Source: Fuscovulum blasticum DSM 2131 | GTDB taxonomy: Bacteria; Pseudomonadota; Alphaproteobacteria; Rhodobacterales; Rhodobacteraceae | DNA length: 64,000 bases | Reading direction: 5' to 3' | Assembly: GCF_003034965.1 (NCBI RefSeq) | Contig: NZ_PZKE01000010.1 | Location: 62,001 to 126,000, forward strand | In this document: positions 8,942 through 17,032 of the stretch, in pieces | Position numbering within the stretch: the first letter of the stretch is position 1 | How the letters are laid out: each line of letters begins with the position of its first letter | The notes under the pieces: generated by a model | Database searches by the model: none | Told to the model about the DNA's origin: nothing | Seen by the model: only the letters and a program-made list of their open reading frames with translations | Program-made: the position numbers and the translations under genes

Positions 8942-9666
8942 CGCCAGTCCCCGAATCGGGCCTGCCACAGCGTCAGCGCCGCCAGCGCCGCCGTTTCGGC
9001 GCGCAGGATGCGCGGGCCCAGGCTGACCGGCGTGACGAAGGGTCGCGCCGCCAGCCGGGCGCGTTCATCGTCGGAAAAGCCGCCTTCCGGGCCAATCAGT
9101 ATGGCCGACGGTTCACCCGGCGATCCGGCCTCCCAGCCGCCGCCCGCCCCGGCGCGGGCCTCATCGGCCCAATAAAGCCGCCGCCCCTCAGGCCAACCCG
9201 CCAGCAGCCGGTCCAGCGGTTGCAAGTCTTCCACCACTGGCACCCAGGTCGCGCCGCATTGTTCCGCCGCCTCAACCGCATGGGCCTGCTGCTTGTCGGT
9301 GCGCAGCCGTTCCGAATTCATGTGCCGTGTTGAAACCGGCATCAGCCGGGCCGCGCCCAGTTCCACCGCCTTTTCCACGATGAAATTGGTGCGGTCCTTC
9401 TTCACCGGGCTGAACAGCAGCCACAGGTCGGACGGCACCCCCTGCGGTGCGGTCTGGTCCGCACAGACGGCAATGCCGCGCCGGCGACCGGCCTCGGCCA
9501 CCTCGGCCCGCCATTCGCCATCCTGGCCGTTGAACAGATGCACCGCATCGCCCGCCCCCAGCCGCATGACGGCAAACAGATAGTTTGCCCGGGCTTCATC
9601 CAGGGCAACGGCTTGCCCCGGCCCAAGCGGCTGATCTACAAACACCCTGATCTTCGGCCCTGTCAT
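8938..9666 (-). CDS. rsmE: 16S rRNA (uracil-1498-N3)-methyltransferase
   Basis: A 242-residue SPOUT-class methyltransferase. It has the N-terminal PUA-like part (H-L-F-N-G) and the C-terminal trefoil-knot signatures K-K-D-R-T-N-F-I-V-E-K-A-V-E-L-G-A, I-L-I-G-P-E-G-G-F and L-G-P-R-I-L-R-A-E-T-A. It methylates U1498 in the small-subunit decoding region. First gene of the leftward rsmE-GNAT-DUF-gshA run and divergent from ubiA, leaving only 11 bases between the two starts. Confidence 0.95.
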   Translation of the reverse strand: MTGPKIRVFVDQPLGPGQAVALDEARANYLFAVMRLGAGDAVHLFNGQDGEWRAEVAEAGRRRGIAVCADQTAPQGVPSDLWLLFSPVKKDRTNFIVEKAVELGAARLMPVSTRHMNSERLRTDKQQAHAVEAAEQCGATWVPVVEDLQPLDRLLAGWPEGRRLYWADEARAGAGGGWEAGSPGEPSAILIGPEGGFSDDERARLAARPFVTPVSLGPRILRAETAALAALTLWQARFGDWR

Positions 9667-9677
9667 GAGGCGACCCT

Positions 9678-10649
9678 ATGTTTGAACCGCCCAGAACGCC
9701 AGAGGCCGCGCCCTTGGGCGCGGTGGCCGACGCCCCCCCCGACAACTGGGTCGATGTCTGGGCGCCCGAACCGCTGCGCCCCTATCTGCGCCTGTCGCGC
9801 GCCGACCGGCCCATCGGCACCTGGCTTCTCTATATCCCCTGCCTCTGGGCGGTTGCGCTGGCCGCCAATGCCGATGGCTTCCGCCTGTGGGACATCTGGC
9901 TGATTCTGTCGTCAGGCCTTGGCGCCTTTCTGATGCGCGGGGCGGGCTGCACCTGGAACGACATCACCGACCGCGACATTGATGCCGCCGTGGCCCGCAC
10001 CAAAAGCCGCCCCATCCCCTCGGGGCAGGTCTCGGTGGGGCAGGCCCTGATCTGGATGGTGGTGCAGGCGCTGGTCTCGGCGCTGATCCTGTTCAGCTAC
10101 AACTGGCTGTCGGTGGGCCTTGGCATCGCCTCGCTGGCGCTGGTCGCGATCTATCCTTTCGCCAAGCGGTTCACCTGGTGGCCGCAGGTCTTTCTGGGGC
10201 TGGCCTTCAACTGGGGGGCGGTGCTGATCTGGGCCGCCCATTCCGGCAGCGTGCCCTTTGCCGCGGTGCTGCTTTACGCCTCGGGCATTGCCTGGACGCT
10301 GTATTACGACACGATCTACGCCCATCAGGACAAGGAAGATGACGCGCTGATCGGCGTCAAATCCACCGCGCGCCTGTTCGGCGACAACAGCGGCGCCTGG
10401 CTGGCGGGGTTCCTGGTGCTGGCCGTGCTGCTGATGGCTGCGGCGGTGATCCTCACCATCCTGCCCTCGCGCGGGCTGCTGCCGATGATGATCGCGCTGG
10501 CGGGCGTCTGGGGCTTCGGCCTGCACATGGTCTGGCAGATGCGCCGGCTGGACCTTGACGATCCGGCCAGTTGCCGCGCCGCCTTTCTGGCCAATCGCGA
10601 TGCCGGTCTGATCGCTGTGCTGTTTCTTGCCGTCGCGGCGCTGGTCTGA
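9678..10649 (+). CDS. ubiA: 4-hydroxybenzoate octaprenyltransferase
   Basis: A 323-residue polytopic membrane protein of ubiquinone biosynthesis, attaching the polyprenyl tail to 4-hydroxybenzoate. The first Mg-diphosphate motif is N-D-I-T-D-R-D-I-D near 94-102 and the second is D-K-E-D-D near 218-222 (Y-A-H-Q-D-K-E-D-D). About 35 soluble residues precede the first membrane segment. Starts 11 bases from the divergent rsmE start. Confidence 0.94.
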   Translation: MFEPPRTPEAAPLGAVADAPPDNWVDVWAPEPLRPYLRLSRADRPIGTWLLYIPCLWAVALAANADGFRLWDIWLILSSGLGAFLMRGAGCTWNDITDRDIDAAVARTKSRPIPSGQVSVGQALIWMVVQALVSALILFSYNWLSVGLGIASLALVAIYPFAKRFTWWPQVFLGLAFNWGAVLIWAAHSGSVPFAAVLLYASGIAWTLYYDTIYAHQDKEDDALIGVKSTARLFGDNSGAWLAGFLVLAVLLMAAAVILTILPSRGLLPMMIALAGVWGFGLHMVWQMRRLDLDDPASCRAAFLANRDAGLIAVLFLAVAALV

Positions 10650-10707
10650 TTGAACCCGGACCGACAAACCCCTAGGAAGCGGGGGTTGCCGCTGCCGAGT
10701 CCGTCCC

Positions 10708-12708
10708 TTGCCCAAGCGTCTGCTGCGCCTTTCCCCGACCGTCCTTGCCGCGCTGACCTTTGCAGCGGCCGGTGTCCTGATGCTTTGCGTGGCCTTCGGC
10801 GCCGCGCTGGTGATCGAGCGGCGCTCTGAAACCGTGATCTCGGAACGGCTGGCCGCCGCCGGAATGGGCTGGGCCAGCGTCGAAACCAACGGCTTGCAGG
10901 TGCTGCTTTCCGGCACCGCCCCGAATGAGGCCGCGCGCTTCTCGGCGCTGAACCTGGTCGGCAGCCTGATCGACAGCTCGCGCATCCGCGACGGGCTGGA
11001 CGTGGCCCCCGCCAGCGCCCTGGAAGCGCCCCGCTTCTCGGTCGAGATGCTGCGCAATGACGACGGCATCCAGTTGATCGGCCTGATGCCCGAAGTGCCC
11101 GCCGACAAGGGCCTGACCGCGGAAGAGCTGGCCATCGCCGCCGCCGAACTGACGCCGGGCAGCGAACCCGCCAACATGCTGCAAGCCGCCGCCTACCCGC
11201 CCCCCGAAACCTGGGATGCCGCGCTGGATTTCGGCCTGCAGGCGTTGCAGATGCTCAAGCGGTCCAAGATCTCGGTCTCGGCCGAACTGGTCGAGGTGAC
11301 GGCCATTGCCGCCAGCGCCGATGAAAAGCGCCGCTTTGAAACCCTGCTTGCCGCCCGCAAACCCGAAGGTGTGCGTCTGGTCACCGACATCTCGGCCCCG
11401 CGCCCGGTGATCACGCCCTTCACCCTGCGCTTCCTCAAGGATGCCAACGGCGCCCGGTTCGATGCCTGCTCGGCCGATACCGACCGCGCGCGCCTCCAGA
11501 TCATGGCCGCCGCCCGCGAAGCCGGCCTGCCTGACGGCGCCACCTGTGTCATCGGGCTTGGCGTGCCCTCGCCCCGCTGGGGCGAGGCCGCCGCCGCCGG
11601 CATCCGAGCCGTGGCCGCCCTTGGTTCGGCCACGCTGACCTTTTCGGATGCCGACATCACCCTTGTCGCGGGCGAAGGCGTCTCGCAGGCCGATTTCGAC
11701 CGTGTGGTCGGCGATCTCAGCGCCGCCCTGCCCGATGTGTTCTCGCTGGAGGCCACCCCGCCCAAGGCCGATGCCGCCACCCTTGGCCCGGCCGAATTCA
11801 CCGCGAAACTGTCGGGCGAAGGCAAGGTGGAACTGCGCGGCCGTCTGGTGGACGAGGCGCAGCAGGCCGCCGTCGATGCCTTCGCAAAAGCCGAATTCGG
11901 CGCGTCCAGGGTCTATGTCGCCACCCGGCTTGACCCCGAACTTCCCAACGGCTGGCCCGTCCGCGTGCTGGCCGGGATCGAGGCGCTGGCGGAACTGCAC
12001 GAAGGCAGCCTGCTGGTCCGCGCCGATCTGGTCGAGGTGAAGGGCATTACCGGATCGCAGGGGTCGCGGGCGCGGATCACGCAGATCCTGTCCTCGCGGC
12101 TGGGTCAGGGCCAGACCTTCCGGGTTGACGTGCGCTATGACGAGGCGCTGGACCCGCTGGCCGCCCTGCCCACCCCGCAGGAATGTGCAGACCGGCTTGG
12201 CGCGGTCATGGCCAGCCGCAAGATCGCCTTCACCCCCGGCTCTGCCGAAATCGCCTCGGAAGCCGGGCCGGTGATCGACGCGCTGGCCGCCATCCTGAAG
12301 GATTGCCCCGGCATCCGCATGGAGATTGCCGGCCATACCGATTCGCAAGGATCGGAAAGCGGCAACCAGGCGCTCAGCCAGGCCCGGGCCGAGGCGGTGC
12401 TGATCGCCCTGCAAGGCCGCCGGATCGACGTGTCCGGCATGGTCGCCATGGGGTATGGCGAATCCACCCCCATCGCCGACAACGGCACCGAAGAGGGGCG
12501 CGAAGCCAACCGCCGCATCGAATTCGTGCTCAAGGAACCCGGCGCCGCCGCACCCGCCGGCAACGCCAGCGCCCCGGCCGAAGCCGGCGAAGCGCCCGCC
12601 CCGGAAGCGGCGGCCGGCGGCCCTGACTTCTCGAACGACACCAGCCCCTCTGTGGCGCCCACCGAAAAGACCATCCGACCGAAACCGCGCCCCGCGCGGA
12701 ATGGCTGA
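10708..12708 (+). CDS. OmpA-family protein with BON-like repeats
   Basis: A 666-residue protein beginning at TTG. A membrane anchor lies at about 10-34. Residues 50-480 hold repeated BON-like modules (for example G-K-V-E-L-R-G-R-L-V-D-E-A-Q). The OmpA peptidoglycan-binding domain follows: F-T-P-G-S-A-E-I, I-A-G-H-T-D-S-Q-G-S and L-S-Q-A-R-A-E-A-V near 505-560, ending with R-R-I-E-F. The tail (about 610-666) is Ala/Pro-rich. It probably tethers the cell wall from the inner membrane in the periplasm. Confidence 0.85.
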   Translation: MPKRLLRLSPTVLAALTFAAAGVLMLCVAFGAALVIERRSETVISERLAAAGMGWASVETNGLQVLLSGTAPNEAARFSALNLVGSLIDSSRIRDGLDVAPASALEAPRFSVEMLRNDDGIQLIGLMPEVPADKGLTAEELAIAAAELTPGSEPANMLQAAAYPPPETWDAALDFGLQALQMLKRSKISVSAELVEVTAIAASADEKRRFETLLAARKPEGVRLVTDISAPRPVITPFTLRFLKDANGARFDACSADTDRARLQIMAAAREAGLPDGATCVIGLGVPSPRWGEAAAAGIRAVAALGSATLTFSDADITLVAGEGVSQADFDRVVGDLSAALPDVFSLEATPPKADAATLGPAEFTAKLSGEGKVELRGRLVDEAQQAAVDAFAKAEFGASRVYVATRLDPELPNGWPVRVLAGIEALAELHEGSLLVRADLVEVKGITGSQGSRARITQILSSRLGQGQTFRVDVRYDEALDPLAALPTPQECADRLGAVMASRKIAFTPGSAEIASEAGPVIDALAAILKDCPGIRMEIAGHTDSQGSESGNQALSQARAEAVLIALQGRRIDVSGMVAMGYGESTPIADNGTEEGREANRRIEFVLKEPGAAAPAGNASAPAEAGEAPAPEAAAGGPDFSNDTSPSVAPTEKTIRPKPRPARNG

Positions 12709-12723
12709 GGCCAAGGAAGACCC

Positions 12724-13056
12724 ATGGACCGCACCACATTCGTCATCGCGACCGCCATCACCCTGCTGCTTTCCTTTGCGATGGGGTGGTTCGCCCATTG
12801 GATTCTGCACCGCTTCTCGCGCCAGTCGGGCGGCACCGATCTGGCCGAGATGGACCGTCTGGCCCAGTCCCTGCACGAGGCGGAAGAGGTGCGCGATCAG
12901 GCGGTGATCTATCTGGAACAGCGCGAGGGCGAATTGCTGAACCAGATCTCGCAGACCGAAGCCGAATTGCGCGCCGCGATGGATGGCCTGCGCGACGCAC
13001 GCCAAGAGGCCGAGGAGATGCGCGCCTATATCGAACGGATGCACGCGAACGGCTGA
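12724..13056 (+). CDS. Small membrane-anchored coiled-coil protein
   Basis: A 110-residue protein. One membrane segment (about 6-27) is followed by an Arg-rich stretch and a heptad-like Glu/Ala/Leu-rich helix from about 40 to 108 that reads as a coiled coil. It starts 15 bases after the OmpA-like gene and has a G-G-A-A-G-A-type ribosome binding site. No family recognised; it may be a partner of the upstream envelope protein. Confidence 0.75.
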   Translation: MDRTTFVIATAITLLLSFAMGWFAHWILHRFSRQSGGTDLAEMDRLAQSLHEAEEVRDQAVIYLEQREGELLNQISQTEAELRAAMDGLRDARQEAEEMRAYIERMHANG

Positions 13057-13132
13057 CATCTGGCCTTTGCCCCGGCCCGGGCGTAGCCTTTCGCGCGATT
13101 TGCCGACAGATTTGCCGACAAGGACATTGCCC

Positions 13133-13711
13133 ATGGCCCGCCCCCGCCTTTCCGCCGCCGCGCTGGTCGCCGCAACCCTGTCATGTGCCGCCACGGCCCG
13201 GGCCGACGCCGTGTCGGACGCGCTGGATGCCGCGCAGGCCGCCTATGCGGCGGGTGACCTGACCGCCACCTCGCATGGCATCGCCGAAGCCAGCGCCGCC
13301 CTGTCCGCCCTGCAATCGGCCGAACTTCTGGCCTTGCTGCCCCCTGCCCCGGACGGCTGGACCCGGACCGAAAACACCGACATGACCGCCAGCATGATCG
13401 TGGTCGGCGGCGGGTCGGGGATCGAGGCCACCTACACCACCCCCGAAGGCGTGACCTTCACGCTGGTAATCCTGGCCGACAATCCGATGGTCACCTCGGT
13501 GAAAGAGATGTTCGCCAACGAAATGCTGGTCACCATGATGGGCGGCGCGAAACCCATCGGCGGGGCCAGCTATCTGGCGCAGGACGAACGCAGCCTGATG
13601 ACACTGGTCGATGACCGGCTGATCGTGCAGGCCTCCGGCGCCCCCGTCGCGGTGATGGAGCCTGTTCTGGCCCGGATCGACCACGCCGCCCTTGCCGCCT
13701 ATGGCAAATAG
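13133..13711 (+). CDS. Secreted hypothetical protein
   Basis: A 192-residue protein with a signal peptide ending A-T-A-R-A near residue 24. The mature part starts with a helical Ala-rich region and contains A-P-D-G-W-T-R-T, a phrase seen in several periplasmic proteins of this family in Rhodobacterales. Function not known. The ATG at 13133 is preferred over an upstream extension because of the AAGGA ribosome binding site and the signal peptide. Confidence 0.75.
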   Translation: MARPRLSAAALVAATLSCAATARADAVSDALDAAQAAYAAGDLTATSHGIAEASAALSALQSAELLALLPPAPDGWTRTENTDMTASMIVVGGGSGIEATYTTPEGVTFTLVILADNPMVTSVKEMFANEMLVTMMGGAKPIGGASYLAQDERSLMTLVDDRLIVQASGAPVAVMEPVLARIDHAALAAYGK

Positions 13712-13839
13712 CGCCGCATCCGGCCAGCCGGCGCCAAGTTTGCCATCGCACTGGACCTAAACCCGGCCCCGAACTGGACAAGCGGGGGCCGGCCATGTCA
13801 TCGGTCTGCGATCCGTGTTTCCTGACCCCGAGGTCTGTC

Positions 13840-15318
13840 ATGCTCGATACCGTCACCAACCTGCGCGACCTGCTGAAAGACCCGTCGCTTCTGGCGACCA
13901 AGGCCTATGTGGCCGGCGAATGGATCGACGCCGACGATGGCACCACCTTCGCCGTGGTGAACCCCGCCCGTGGCGACGTGATCGCCGAAGTGCCGAACCT
14001 GTCGCGCGCCGAAACCGCCCGCGCCATTGCCGCGGCCCAGGTCGCGCAAAAGGAATGGGCCGCGCGCACCGCCAAGGAACGCGCGGTGATCCTGCGCAAG
14101 TGGTTCGACCTGATGATGGCCAATCAGGATGATCTTGGCATCATCCTCTGCGCCGAAATGGGCAAGCCGCTGGCCGAGGCCAAGGGCGAGATCGCCTATG
14201 GTGCCAGCTTCATCGAATGGTTCGGCGAAGAGGCCAAGCGCGTCTATGGCGAAACCATCCCCGGCCATCAGCGCGACAAGCGCCTGACGGTGATCAAGCA
14301 GCCCATCGGCGTTGTCGCCTCGATCACGCCGTGGAACTTCCCCAATGCGATGATCACCCGCAAATGCGGCCCGGCGCTGGCCGTGGGTTGCGCCTTCGTC
14401 GCCCGCCCGGCGGCGGAAACCCCGCTGTCGGCGCTGGCGCTGGCGGTTCTGGGCGAACGCGCGGGTCTGCCCAAGGGAATTCTGTCGATCATCACCTCGA
14501 AGAAATCCTCCGACATCGGCAAGGAATTCTGCGAGAACCCGATCGTCCGCAAGCTGACCTTCACCGGCAGCACCGAGGTTGGCCGCATCCTGCTGCGTCA
14601 GGCCGCCGATCAGGTGATGAAATGCAGCATGGAACTGGGCGGCAATGCGCCGTTCATCGTGTTCGACGACGCCGATCTGGATGCCGCCGTCGCCGGTGCC
14701 ATGGCGTCCAAGTTCCGCAACAACGGCCAGACCTGCGTCTGCGCCAACCGCATCTATGTGCAGGCCGGCGTCTATGACGCCTTCGCCGCCAAGCTGCGCG
14801 ACGCGGTGGCCAAGACCAAGGTCGGCGACGGCCTGACCGGCGACGTGCAGTTCGGCCCGCTGGTCAACCATGCCGCCGTGGAAAAGGTGCAGGAACACAT
14901 CGCCGATGCCACCGCGAAGGGCGCCTCGGTCATTCTGGGCGGCAAGCCGCACGAACTGGGCGGCAACTTCTTCCAGCCCACCATCCTGACCGGCGTCACC
15001 GACCAGATGGTCGTGACCAACGAGGAAACCTTCGGCCCCGTCGCGCCCCTGTTCAAGTTCGACACCGAGGAAGAGGTGATCGCCAAGGCCAATGACACGA
15101 TCTTCGGTCTGGCCTCGTATTTCTACGCCCGCGACATCGGCCGCATCACCCGCGTGCAGGAGGCGCTGGAATACGGCATCGTCGGCGTGAACACCGGCAT
15201 CATCTCGACCGAGGTCGCCCCCTTCGGAGGCGTCAAGCAATCGGGCCTCGGTCGTGAGGGCAGCCATCACGGGATGGAAGATTACCTGGAAATGAAATAC
15301 ATTTGTCTGTCGATCTGA
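13840..15318 (+). CDS. gabD: NAD(P)-dependent succinate-semialdehyde dehydrogenase
   Basis: A 492-residue aldehyde dehydrogenase that oxidises succinate semialdehyde (and perhaps related aldehydes) to the acid. The Rossmann-type segment T-P-W-N-F-P, the F-T-G-S-T-E-V-G motif, the general-base E-L-G-G-N-A-P and the catalytic cysteine in N-N-G-Q-T-C-V-C are all present. Specificity is inferred from overall similarity to GabD. A rho-independent terminator follows at 15341. Confidence 0.9.
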   Translation: MLDTVTNLRDLLKDPSLLATKAYVAGEWIDADDGTTFAVVNPARGDVIAEVPNLSRAETARAIAAAQVAQKEWAARTAKERAVILRKWFDLMMANQDDLGIILCAEMGKPLAEAKGEIAYGASFIEWFGEEAKRVYGETIPGHQRDKRLTVIKQPIGVVASITPWNFPNAMITRKCGPALAVGCAFVARPAAETPLSALALAVLGERAGLPKGILSIITSKKSSDIGKEFCENPIVRKLTFTGSTEVGRILLRQAADQVMKCSMELGGNAPFIVFDDADLDAAVAGAMASKFRNNGQTCVCANRIYVQAGVYDAFAAKLRDAVAKTKVGDGLTGDVQFGPLVNHAAVEKVQEHIADATAKGASVILGGKPHELGGNFFQPTILTGVTDQMVVTNEETFGPVAPLFKFDTEEEVIAKANDTIFGLASYFYARDIGRITRVQEALEYGIVGVNTGIISTEVAPFGGVKQSGLGREGSHHGMEDYLEMKYICLSI

Positions 15319-15340
15319 CCGGCATCCTGTTCGAAACGGC

Positions 15341-15365
15341 AAGGGGCGGGTCACCGCCCCTTTGT
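15341..15365 (+). terminator. Rho-independent terminator after gabD
   Basis: A perfect 9-base inverted repeat (AAGGGGCGG / CCGCCCCTT) with a 4-base loop followed by a short T run, 22 bases after the gabD stop. Confidence 0.8.
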
Positions 15366-15383
15366 CATGTCAGGAGAGGACCG

Positions 15384-16235
15384 ATGTCCGAAGACTATGT
15401 TCCGCCCAAGGTCTGGACCTGGGAAAAGCCCTCGGGCGGCGCCTTCGCCTCGATCAACCGCCCCGTGGCCGGCCCCACCCATGATGCCGCGCTTCCGGTC
15501 GGCAAACACCCGCTTCAGCTTTATTCGCTGGCCACGCCGAACGGCATCAAGGCCACGATCCTGCTGGAAGAGCTGCTGGAGGCGGGCCACGATGCCGAAT
15601 ACGACGCCTGGCTGATCGACATCAACAAGGGCGACCAGTTCGGTTCGGGCTTCGTGGCGGTGAACCCGAATTCCAAGATCCCCGCGCTGATGGACCATTC
15701 GACCAACCCGCCGCAGCGGGTGTTCGAAAGCGCCTCGATCATGCTTTATCTGGCCGAAAAATTCGGCGGCGCCTTCATCCCGAAAGATCCCGCCGCGCGC
15801 ACCGAAATGCTGTCCTGGCTGTTCTGGCAGATGGGCAGCGCCCCCTTCGTCGGCGGCGGCTTCGGCCATTTCTACGCCTATGCCCCGGTCAAGATCGAAT
15901 ACGCCATCAACCGCTATGCGATGGAAGCCAAGCGCCAGCTTGACGTTCTGGACCGGCATCTGGCGCAGAACGACTGGATGGCCGGCGGCGAATACACGCT
16001 GGCCGATATGGCGATCTGGTCCTGGTATGGCAGCCTGGTTCTGGGCCGCGCCTATAACGCCGCCGAATTCCTGAATGTGGAAAGCTATGCCCATGTCCTG
16101 GAATGGGCCCGGCGAATCGATGCCCGCCCCGGCGTGATCCGGGGCCGCAAGGTGAACCGCACCTGGGGCGAGCCGTCCGAACAGCTTCGCGAACGCCACT
16201 CCGCCGCCGATTTCGACAGCCTTCCCAAGGGCTGA
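15384..16235 (+). CDS. yghU: Glutathione S-transferase (YghU-like)
   Basis: A 283-residue protein of the YghU/nu-class glutathione transferases, which act as disulfide-bond reductases with glutathione. It has a 45-residue N-terminal extension, the thioredoxin-like start L-Y-S-L-A-T-P-N-G, N-P-N-S-K-I-P-A-L and E-S-A-S-I-M-L-Y-L for glutathione binding, and the C-terminal Y-T-L-A-D-M-A-I-W helix. AGGAGAGGA is an excellent ribosome binding site; an upstream extension to 15303 overlaps gabD and its terminator and is rejected. Confidence 0.92.
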   Translation: MSEDYVPPKVWTWEKPSGGAFASINRPVAGPTHDAALPVGKHPLQLYSLATPNGIKATILLEELLEAGHDAEYDAWLIDINKGDQFGSGFVAVNPNSKIPALMDHSTNPPQRVFESASIMLYLAEKFGGAFIPKDPAARTEMLSWLFWQMGSAPFVGGGFGHFYAYAPVKIEYAINRYAMEAKRQLDVLDRHLAQNDWMAGGEYTLADMAIWSWYGSLVLGRAYNAAEFLNVESYAHVLEWARRIDARPGVIRGRKVNRTWGEPSEQLRERHSAADFDSLPKG

Positions 16236-16251
16236 TCCCGCGAACAGCGCT

Positions 16252-16285
16252 GGCCAGCCCGCGACGGGCTGGCCGTAATATTTTG
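16252..16285 (+). terminator. Terminator after the glutathione transferase gene
   Basis: A perfect 9-base stem GGCCAGCCC / GGGCTGGCC (16252-16260 and 16266-16274) followed by an AT-rich tract containing TTTT. Confidence 0.7.
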
Positions 16286-16419
16286 TAAACATTGATGTTA
16301 TCGGATAGCGTCGCCGGGTTTCCCGCTAGCGGCGCAGCGTTTTTGCCTAACCTGCCGGGTCTGCCCAGATTGGCCTTGTCGCCCCGCTGCCACGGGGTCA
16401 GCCAGGAAAGGACAACCCG

Positions 16420-16932
16420 ATGTTCACCACTGTCAAATCTGCCCGCACCGCCGCGCTGGCCGCCCTGACCGCCCTGTCGGTCGCGGCCGTGCCCGCGGCC
16501 CCCGCGCTGGCCATGGGGGACAAGGAAAAGGGCTTCGTCGCCGGTGCCCTGACCGCCGTGATCGTGGACGAACTGCTGAAACAGGGCCGCCAGGCCCGCG
16601 AACATCGCCGTGAGCCGGTCTATGGCGCACCTCCGGTCTATGCGCCCGCCCCGGTCTACAACCCCGCGCCGGTCTATGCCCCCGCGCCGGTTGCCACCAC
16701 CTCGATCCATGCCACCCCGGTTGCACGGGCCTTCAACACCTATTCGCTGCGCGAACGTCAGGCGATCCAGCGCAGCCTGCGCGCCTCGGGTTACTACTCG
16801 GGGGCCATCGACGGTTCATTCGGCCCGCGCACCTATAACGCGGTCGTGGCCTATGCCCGCGATGCGGGCGCGCGCAACAACCTGCAAACCACCGGCGGCG
16901 CCTTCGCAATCTATGACGGGCTGATCTTCTGA
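16420..16932 (+). CDS. Secreted peptidoglycan-binding-domain protein
   Basis: A 170-residue protein with a signal peptide ending A-P-A-L-A near 31. Residues 66-100 carry a tandem repeat of P-V-Y-A-P-A-type units (V-Y-G-A-P-P-V-Y-A-P-A-P-V-Y-N). The C-terminal domain has I-Q-R-S-L-R-A-S-G-Y-Y-S-G-A-I-D-G-S-F-G-P-R-T, the classic peptidoglycan-binding (PG_binding_1) helix-turn. It likely sits on the cell wall. AGGAAAGGA precedes the start. Confidence 0.87.
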   Translation: MFTTVKSARTAALAALTALSVAAVPAAPALAMGDKEKGFVAGALTAVIVDELLKQGRQAREHRREPVYGAPPVYAPAPVYNPAPVYAPAPVATTSIHATPVARAFNTYSLRERQAIQRSLRASGYYSGAIDGSFGPRTYNAVVAYARDAGARNNLQTTGGAFAIYDGLIF

Positions 16933-16985
16933 TCGGCCCTGCCCAAAGGCGGCCCTGATCTTGTTTCCCCAGCCGGGGCCGCCCG

Positions 16986-17019
16986 CCCCCTTTCCGACCC
17001 CATCGGAAAGGGGGCTTTT
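16986..17019. terminator. Strong bidirectional terminator
   Basis: A perfect 12-base inverted repeat (CCCCCTTTCCGA / TCGGAAAGGGGG) with a 5-base loop and a TTTT run on the plus strand, placed between the convergent genes ending at 16932 and 17033. Confidence 0.85.
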
Positions 17020-17032
17020 CCTTCGCCGCGTC

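Noticed and set aside
10667-10687. AACCCC/GGGGTT hairpin after ubiA
   Set aside because: It is short, has no T tract and overlaps the start region of the next gene, so it is not called as a terminator.
10672-13194. An 840-codon open frame on the minus strand
   Set aside because: It is antisense to the OmpA-like gene and its neighbours, which have clear domains and start sites. Long antisense frames are expected from strong third-position GC bias.
13763-13792. Inverted repeat CCGGCCCC/GGGGCCGG before gabD
   Set aside because: The arms are simple G/C runs with a 14-base loop, and there is no T tract or second copy, so neither a terminator nor an operator is supported.
13798-15354. A 518-codon minus frame opposite gabD
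   Set aside because: The plus strand has a complete aldehyde dehydrogenase with all active-site motifs.
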